Positions 57,461 through 64,000 of a stretch of 64,000 bases of DNA are shown here, piece after piece (position 1 is the stretch's first letter; every line of letters begins with the position of its first letter). A model generated the notes under the pieces. The model made no database searches. It had not been told where the DNA came from and saw nothing but the letters and a program-made list of their open reading frames with translations. Position numbers and translations under genes: made by a program. Origin of the DNA: Carnegiea gigantea. Lineage: Eukaryota > Streptophyta > Magnoliopsida > Caryophyllales > Cactaceae. The stretch lies in assembly GCA_029747015.1 (NCBI GenBank), contig JAKOGI010000535.1, positions 310,001-374,000 on the forward strand. The letters are read 5' to 3'.

Positions 57461-58194
57461 CATGGCATTTTCTTAAAATTTCCTTTTGTTGGAGTGCATC
57501 TCTTTTAGAAACTTGGCATAAGAAGACATCTTAGAGATGGCATCCAATAATGGGATATCGATTTGTAACTTCTTGAGTACCTCCAAAAATTTCCGAAACT
57601 TGGTCTCAAGTTTGGCTTTGGCAAGCCATTAAGGGAAAGGAAACGGTGGCCTAAAGGCTCAACCGGCCTAGGCTTTGTGGTCTCCTCATGCTTGTCTTGC
57701 TCTTCACTTTTCGGGATAAAAACTCCCATTTCTTCCAATATTTCTTTGCCCTTGCCTTTGACCAAACCTTCATCCTCCTCCATATGAGGTCCTTTTAGCT
57801 TATCAAGTTGCTTTCCACTCCTTAAGGTGATGGCATTCATATGCCCCATGGGGTTTGCTTCTGGTTGGCCCGGGAGGTGTACTTGAGGTCAAGATAAGTG
57901 GCTTACTTGTTGGTCAATTTGGGCTAATTGAGTCTCCATCATCTTTTGGTGTGTGGACATCCTCTCAAACTTGGAATTAAGTTGGCTCATAGACTTACCA
58001 AGGGCCTCACTTGTCTTAGTTTGAGTTTGAATGAACCTCCCCATTAAGCTCTCCAAGTTGGACTTTTGAGGTGGAGGTTGTGGAAGTGGAATTTGAGGAG
58101 TAAGGTATTGGAAATCGGGAGGATTATGATGATTTTGTGAAGAAGGTGAGGAGCTGGACTTGGATTTTTGTAGGAGAAATTTGTGAAGAAGCTC
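57461..58194 (-). pseudogene. gag: Athila-2 gag, C-terminal part, truncated
   Basis: 57889-58190 gives HNPPDFQYL-type text, a Pro-rich run, KSNLESLMGRFIQTQTKTSE and FERMSTHQKMMETQLAQIDQ, the helical C-terminal Gag region. 57505-57849 has MNAITLRSGKQLDKLKGP, the conserved phrase at the Gag-Pol border in Athila. The N-terminal Gag core, primer site and 5' LTR are absent: at about 58195 the sequence switches to Tat-3 integrase. Confidence 0.75.
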
Positions 58195-58690
58195 TCCACT
58201 TGGCAAATATAAGGGCATTACAATTGGGTTCAATGGGACAGCCGGTCGACGCTGCATTAGGAAGAACTTTTAGCACTTCTCATACGCTTCTTTACCATGT
58301 CCATAGCGTCTTTCCATGAGGACGGCTAGCAGTAGCTTGTACAAAGCGCCGTTATGGTCAATGCTCATCTGCCAATATGGGCATTGTATGCGCCTTCATA
58401 AATTTCCTCCAATATTTGCTGCCCGACTTCCGGTGTGATGCATCGTTGGAGGGGACGGGAGTATGATCGTTCATAAATGATTCGGACATAAAAGGTAAAC
58501 CATTCACCCTTTTCTTTACATGCTTGGGTTCTTTTTCATGAGAGGGGAATGTCCCGTTAGAGAAGAATGCCGTGATAGGCTTCATCCACGTGGCGCTACA
58601 GTCTAGCCACATGATTTCCTTCGGCTCAATACTCCTTTCCAAGAGGGCCTCCCATTGAATGCGGTTTGTTGTTTATTAGACGAAGAACCA
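58195..58690 (-). pseudogene. pol: Tat-3 integrase, N-terminal fragment
   Basis: Minus strand from 58640: WMKPITAFFSNGTFPSHEKE, KHVKKRVNGLPFMSESF, then SGSKYWRKFMKAHTMPILA and WKDAMDMVKKRMRSA, the zinc-finger region with its Cys residues lost, then PLNPIVMPL and FAKW at about 58200. These are the steps of a Tat integrase up to the start of its catalytic core. The rest is missing and Athila-2 gag follows directly. Confidence 0.72.
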
Positions 58691-59265
58691 ACTAGCTTAA
58701 AGAGTGCATCAGCCTAACAATTCTCTAGTCGAGGGATATAAATGATTTGAAAGGAAGATAAATGCACAGTCGCCTCTTGAATGCGGTGGACATATGCTGC
58801 CATGGTATCGTCCTTAACCTCATACTTCCCATTTAACTGGCTGACCACTAGCTGAGAATCTGAGTATGCGTGAACCATCTCGGCTCCTGAGGACCGACAC
58901 AGCTTGAGTCCCACTATCAGCGCTTCATACTCAGCCTCGTTGTTGGACACACTAAACATAAATTTGCGAGCACGTTCATGCCTTGCCCCAAAGGTTGTTT
59001 TGATGATCAGAGCAGCTCCGCTTCCCCTTCGTAGATGAGTTATCTACATGCAGGCTTTATATTCTAATAGGAGGAAGTCCACTAGTTTTCGTGAAGAAAT
59101 CCACCAAACTTGAGCCTTAATGGCCCAATTTAGCTCAAACTATGTGCCATATCGGGGCAATTCGACAACCCACTTAAGCAGATGCCCAAAAGTGCCTGAC
59201 TTCTGGAGCATATTCTTCAACAGCAAGTCAATCAAGACCGTGATCCCGTGCACTTCAAAATATGA
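58691..59265 (-). pseudogene. pol: Tat-3 second RNase H
   Basis: Open at 58714-58959: VSNNEAEYEALIVGLKLCR, HAYSDSQLVVSQLNGKYEV, MAAYVHRIQEATVHLSSFQ and IIYIPRLENC. This is the archaeal-type RNase H of Tat elements, with the catalytic Glu in NNEAEYEAL and Asp in SDSQL. A frameshift near 58960 separates it from the upstream DGS-type start. Confidence 0.8.
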
Positions 59266-60600
59266 CTACAGCTTCCGGTTGGCCAGGACTAGGGCATAGG
59301 CGAATTTTTGAATCAGGGGATAATTAAACTCGGCTCCTGTTAGCACGTGGCTGGCATAATATACGAGTATCTGGTCGCTCTCCATTTCCACGACTACGAC
59401 TGCACCAACCACCTGGTCAGAAACAACTAGGTAGAAAATGAGGGGTTCTCTTTGATTGAGGCTCGCTATCCTGGGAAGATGCGATAGATAATCTTTGAGG
59501 GACTCGAAGGCCGCTTCAGCCTCCCAGTCCCATTTGAAAGCAACTCGCCTTTTAAGGATGAGAAAGAATGGTTGACACTTGGCGGACGACTTTGACATGA
59601 ACCTCCCTAGTGGTGCCACACAGCCGGTGAGCAACTGAATGTCCTTTATGGTCCATGGCAGCTTCATATCTAGGACAGGCTGCACCTTGTCAGGGTTTGC
59701 TTCAATTCCTCGGCTACTAACCATGAATCCTAGGAACTTTCTTGACCTAACGCCAAAGATGCACTTTTTGGGTTGAGCTTCATATCGTAGCTCTAGAGGA
59801 GCGCAACTATTTCACGTAAATCGGCCGAGTGCAGCTCGTCATCCTTGCTTTTCGCCATCATGTCGTCCACATAGACCTCTATATTTTTCCCGACAAGTGA
59901 GTGAACGCCTTGTTAACCAACCTCAAATAGGTTGCCCCTGCATTTTTAAGGCTGAACGACATTATTCTATACCAATGTAGGCCCCTATCATTGATGAAGG
60001 TAGTTTTTTCCTGATCACGTCGATGGACAGTATTTAGCGATAGCCAGAGAAATCAAAGATGAGGCTCAGGAATCCGTGCCCGACGGTCACGTCCACCAGA
60101 TTGTCGATCTTAAGCAATGGGTAGTTATCCTTGAGATAGGCCTTGTTCAGGCCTGTAAATTCGATGCACATACGGCAAGTGCTACTGGACTTCTTTATGA
60201 GCACTACATTCGATATCCACTCAGAGTATTAACATTCCTCTATAAAGCCTACCTCCAACAGTTTACAGACCTCCTCAACTGCAGCGGCACACCGCTCAGC
60301 CCCCATGTGCCTTTTTTTTTTGGCCACCTGCTTACATGGCGGGTCGACACTTAAGCGATGCTCTATGACTGTCGGATCGTTATTGGGCATTTTAGCTGGG
60401 TCGAAAGTGACCAAATCCCTGTATTCCTGTAATAGGTATACTAGGGGTCGTCCTATGACTTTGGGAGATCCAGCTCAACCTTAACCATTCGGTCGGTACG
60501 GTCATCCTCTAGGCTCATGGACCCAGCATTACTTGAAGGTTCTAGGCGAGGTTGCTTTAGATCATCGGTTGCCATCGCGCAAATAACCAGAGCCTCGGTT
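59266..60600 (-). pseudogene. pol: Tat-3 reverse transcriptase and first RNase H
   Basis: From 60414: KMPNNDPTVIEHRLSVDPP, KKKRHMGAERCAAAVEEVCK and LLEVGFIEEC, then decayed palm text, then near 59960-59830 SLKNAGATYLRLVNKAFTH and EVYVDDMMAKSKDDELHSA with an intact catalytic YVDD. 59266-59724 gives GIEANPDKVQPVLDMKLPW, LLTGCVAPLGRFMSKSSAKC and AFKW-to-FKY-type RNase H text ending YYASHVLTGAEFNYPLIQKF. Stops at a few places only, so this is the least decayed Tat RT in the window. Confidence 0.84.
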
Positions 60601-61270
60601 GGGTCGGATCTCCCGTTCAAGGCTTTTTAGTACCCGTGAGCCGCAAGTAGTCTTATGCTCACCAGATAACACTCGCGAGTTGTATGCTGGTCTCTGAACA
60701 ACTTCCCTACAATGCCATTGTCTAACTCGTATAAGATTTGCAATAAGTAGGGTGCTATCACGGCCTTCACCCGATGAAGGGTCGATCTTCCGAAGATGAC
60801 ATTGTAGGTGAAGGGTAAATCCATGACAAATTAATCCTCAGATACCGAGACTTAATCTAATCTCCAAACTGCAGATGCAGCCGCACTATCCCTACTAGGT
60901 TGATCGGCTGTCCTCCGAATCCCAGGATGGGATGAACGAGGGGGGTGATATCCTTTCCAAGATACTTGAGTTTTTGAAGACACTCCCAAGCTATGATATC
61001 AGTTGAGCTTCCAGTGTCGATGAGTATTTGGCAGGCCAGTGCGTTAGCCACCTTCAGCTCGACCACTAAAGGGTCATCATGAGGGGTCACAATGGGTGGA
61101 CAGCCCGCCCTGCTGAATGTCATGGGGGGCACACTAACTATGCGCCCATTGTCTGTACTCATAAATTAATGTGCACTCTGCATGTGGGCTTTCCATACGA
61201 CGTGAGACATGGTCTCATTGTACCCCTTGCTATGGCGGCAATGATCTCTATTGAACATTCCTCCTAGGGC
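60601..61270 (-). pseudogene. pol: Tat-3 protease
   Basis: 60857-61162: SVPPMTFSRAGCPPIVTPHD, PLVVELKVANALACQILIDT then GSSTDIIAWECL, with an intact Asp-Thr-Gly active site, and LGFGGQPINLVGIVRLHLQF. After two stops, 60627-60824 has MDLPFTYNVIFGRSTLHRVK and PYLLQILYELDNG. Both are characteristic of Tat protease regions. Confidence 0.82.
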
Positions 61271-63420
61271 AATTGAGATTCCTTCCCTTTGCCTTTTTCG
61301 GAGGCCTTTACCCCGTACTTGAGGAGCGATCAATCTGGCTCTTGTCGGTGAGTTCCTGGAGAGCCTTCTTCAGCCCACGACATTTGGTAGTAATGTGGTT
61401 GTTCTGCTCATGGAACTTGCAATACTTGTTCGTGTTCCGCGGTTTAGGTCGTGAGGCCATAGGCAGTGGCCTTTTTAGCATAGGGTGATCCGTGATCTCC
61501 ATGACTATGCTTCGTGATCTATGGTAAAGGGTTTATCCTAGCCTCAGCCCCTTTGCCCCCACTCAGCCCTAACATGACTTTTTTCTTCGCCTCAGGCCCT
61601 ACGATTGTAATCTCCTCCTTCTACACAAATCTCAGTTGCCCTAATAAAGTCAATTGCCTTTTTAGGGCCTCTGCTAGTGGTGTTTCCTTTTACTCGACCA
61701 AGAAGAACTTGAATCATCCATTCTTCAATCCATTAAGGAAGGCGGTGTATGCGACTTCGTCCTCTAAATCAGGGATCAAGACGGCTTCCTGGTGGAATCT
61801 TCTAACAAAGTCACCAGGGACTCATTGTGCCCTTGCTTGACTTTGGAAAGGAGGATGCTCACCCGTCATTCCTTGCAACTGGCAACAAATTGGCTGACAA
61901 AGTGATCACTCAGCTCTTAGAAGCACGTAACACTCCCGGGTGGTAGCTCACCGAACCATTTTTGGGCTACCCCCTTTAGGGTGACCGGGAAATATCTACA
62001 ATAGGTCGCGTTGTCCTCATCTTGGATGTACATGTGGGCCTTATGCACCCCGAGGTGCTCATCAGGATCCGTAGTTCCATTGTACAATTCCAAGTTGAGC
62101 ATCTTAACTTTGCACGGCCTTGGGACAATCATGATTCCCTCACTAAAGCGTGTCGAGAAGGGGATAGTTCTGGGACGCACGACAGTGCCCAACAGCTTGA
62201 CGGGAACAGGTGGTCTACTCTCCAACTCCGCCAAGAAGGGGCTGCGAAGTCGGGCACCTCTTAGGGGTGGACTGTGCTAGAGGTGTGCAAAACCGGTTAA
62301 CTAGAGTTTCGATTAACCAAAAATCAATTAACTGGTTTTTCGGTTCAAAAAATTCTAAATTGTAACCAAATCGAAATTTTCGATTCGTCCAAAACCCAAA
62401 TCGTACCTGAACCGAAAAAGTCGGTTAGCTGGTTTTTCGGCACAGTTACCGGTTAACCGTTCACAAATAATAAAAAACGTGATTTGCTTACCTAAATTTT
62501 TCGTTTGTTTATGTTTAAATTTTTTTTCATAAAAATTAAACTTTGGTTACCATTTATAAAAAATTAAAAAAAGTGCACTTTCTTGCCTAAATTTTTCATT
62601 TTTAGTATAATTTTTTTAAAAACAAAATTATTTTCATTTCGTTTAACCGCCGATTAATCAAATTTTCAAATTATCTGATCTGTAACTATTTTTTTAAAAA
62701 TTTGTTGGGCTAACCGGTTTTTCGGTTCAGTTTTGTCGGTTTTTCGGTTCTATTTTCGATTTTGGGTTTTTTTGCACACCTCTAGACTGTGTCAATGGTG
62801 ACCAGTCCGCACTACATCCTGCCAATAGCCTGAAGGGTTGCAGGTTTGGTCCTAGGTGACCGATTGGCCCCTCGCTTGGTCGAGACATGCACTCTTGTTC
62901 CTCGAACCATGCTGACCTGCAGGAGTGGGTGGTGTATTTGGTCGAGGCTGTTTTTTACTGTGTCAAATTTTTGTGCGCCCTGTGCAGGGCATGGCGCCTG
63001 GATAATCTGTCTGGTCACTGGTCGTTCGTAGCCGCTCCCCTCTCGACAATCTGGTACCGTGCAGCTTGGACTCCTCGCGAGCGGTGGTCTCCTTGCCATG
63101 TGTATCCCTACCCAAGACCAGTGGCTGCATCAAGGAGCTCATCCCCTCCGTAGTCCTCTTGACCTGGTCAGTGACCTGCTGGAGGAGGGTGTTCGTCATG
63201 TTTGTTATGAAGGTGTTCAAGGCCTAAATAGTAGCGTACATCCCGGCCACATGTGGCCTTAGTCCTACCAACTGAGGTGTAGCTTGGCAGCTCCCCGAGG
63301 TGTCCTAGACCTCGAAAGCATCCGCAATGGGACCCTGCAGGGCTCTCGAGGGATCAGATGTAGGGTTCTTGTCCCTTCATGTGCGGGTTCGTGTTGCATC
63401 ACTAACGACCATGGTTCACT
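61271..63420 (-). pseudogene. gag: Tat-3 gag, interrupted by a MITE
   Basis: Starts near 63413 (MVVSDATRTR) and soon meets stops. NTFITNMTNTLLQQVTDQVK at 63160-63220 is the N-terminal helix. 62812-63099 is a basic, Pro- and Arg-rich stretch. After the MITE at 62278-62784 the Gag core follows at 61917-62234: IPFSTRFSEGIMIVP, MLNLELYNGTTDPDEHLG, YCRYFPVTLKGVAQKWFGEL. 61308-61502 carries the zinc block KYCKFHEQNNHITTKC and GLKKALQELTDKSQIDR. Stops and frameshifts are scattered. Confidence 0.8.
62278..62784. mobile_element. hAT-type MITE in Tat-3 gag
   Basis: A 507-bp element with perfect terminal repeats TAGAGGTGTGCAAAA / TTTTGCACACCTCTA. It is flanked by GACTGTGC (62270-62277) and GACTGTGT (62785-62792), an 8-bp duplication with one change, the hAT signature. 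The interior repeats ACCGGTTAACCGGT-like and TTTTTCGGTT words in both directions near the ends and is AT-rich in the middle. No ORF. Confidence 0.88.
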
Positions 63421-63444
63421 GTTCTTCCTCATAGACGCCGCCGA
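63421..63444 (-). promoter_or_regulatory. Primer binding site of Tat-3 (mutated)
   Basis: Minus strand TCGGCGGCGTCTATGAGG, which resembles the TTGGCGCCGTCTGTGGGA site of many Tat elements with several changes. It lies at the expected spot next to an LTR starting TGTTTCC at 63447. Confidence 0.62.
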
Positions 63445-63446
63445 TC

Positions 63447-64000
63447 TGTTTCCAAACGGATTAAATGGTAGATAAGGTGGTCCAAAATGGGTTTACGTGA
63501 TGATGATCGTCTGGATCGCTGGGTTTTCTATTTCTCCTGCAACAAAGGCACTTCTCGGGGCTCGTCTGAGGAACATCCCTTCGACAATCAAGTGAGAGGC
63601 TTACGAGAGAGAAGAGGGAAAGTAGAAAAGACAAAAAGAGCTAAATGTTGATGTGGGATGTCAGAGTCAAAATATGTGTACCCCGTATTTATTACCTTTC
63701 TCAGAGGGTAGGTGAATATTTATAAGGAATAGTGCAAATGGGCTAGTAGGTAATTTCACAGGATGGTCTTGGCCCCCCAAGACCTTGAAGAAAATAGCTT
63801 GTGCTAGGGTATATCTGGGGGCCCATGTCAAAGCCAACCTAGTGGGCCTATTTGCGTGGGTTTGAGGATGGGCCCTTCCAGCAGGGTTTCTTTTAGATCA
63901 CGTAGATCTTAGTGAATTCAATTAGTAAAATCTCTTAATATTAGCATGAGAAACATACTAATTGATTCACCAAGTAAAATCTCTTAAAATGATTATGAGA
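63447..64000 (-). repeat. Tat-3 5' LTR, cut by the window end
   Basis: Begins TGTTTCCAAACGG. On the minus strand TATAAATATTC (plus 63714-63724) is a good TATA box about 270 bases before the LTR end, followed by a CT-rich leader. The outer end lies beyond the window. No gene in this stretch. Confidence 0.65.

Overview
The window is plant nuclear DNA, almost certainly from a flowering plant. It is built nearly entirely from decayed, nested LTR retrotransposons with a few small DNA transposons inserted into them. I found no intact host gene, rRNA, tRNA gene or CRISPR array. The plant call rests on the families present: a Ty1/copia Sirevirus, Ty3/gypsy Athila and Tat elements, plant-mobile-domain (PMD) sequences and hAT-type MITEs. 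The species cannot be told from the sequence.

Layout, left to right. (1) 654-10975: a complete-length Sirevirus on the minus strand, with both LTRs, a tRNA-Met primer site, gag, protease, integrase, part of RT, RNase H and a separate envelope-like ORF next to repeated polypurine tracts. Its RT core is deleted and several frameshifts break the polyprotein. (2) 11281-22750: a minus-strand gypsy element ('element X') whose gag is split by a plus-strand Athila-type element (Athila-1, about 11842-20717) that kept gag, protease and an envelope-like ORF but lost almost all of RT and integrase. (3) 22820-23380: a minus-strand gypsy RT remnant. (4) 23637-28500: a broken plus-strand PMD gene with intron-like gaps, interrupted by up to three DNA-transposon-like insertions. 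(5) 28900-40586: Tat-1, a minus-strand Tat-lineage element with an antisense extra ORF beyond its integrase, a solo LTR inside it and a hAT-like element in its leader. (6) 42001-47960: Tat-2, minus strand, with a 147-bp tandem duplication in RT and a small antisense coiled-coil ORF beyond integrase. (7) 48000-58195: Athila-2, minus strand, with 3' LTR, envelope-like ORF, integrase, RNase H, RT, protease and a truncated gag. (8) 58195-64000: Tat-3, minus strand, from a truncated integrase back to the 5' LTR, with a 507-bp hAT-type MITE in gag.

The sequence records successive insertion, deletion and point decay. The most useful observations are short GC-rich quasi-palindromic 'words' that recur both in the LTRs and just before the envelope-like ORFs of the Athila elements, a chain of hairpins in the Sirevirus LTR, antisense extra ORFs next to Tat integrases, and the in-frame-length RT duplication. 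I see no credible sign of a new host defence or regulatory system. Family assignments come from recognising motifs by eye; no database search was run, and boundaries marked approximate could be off by tens of bases or more.
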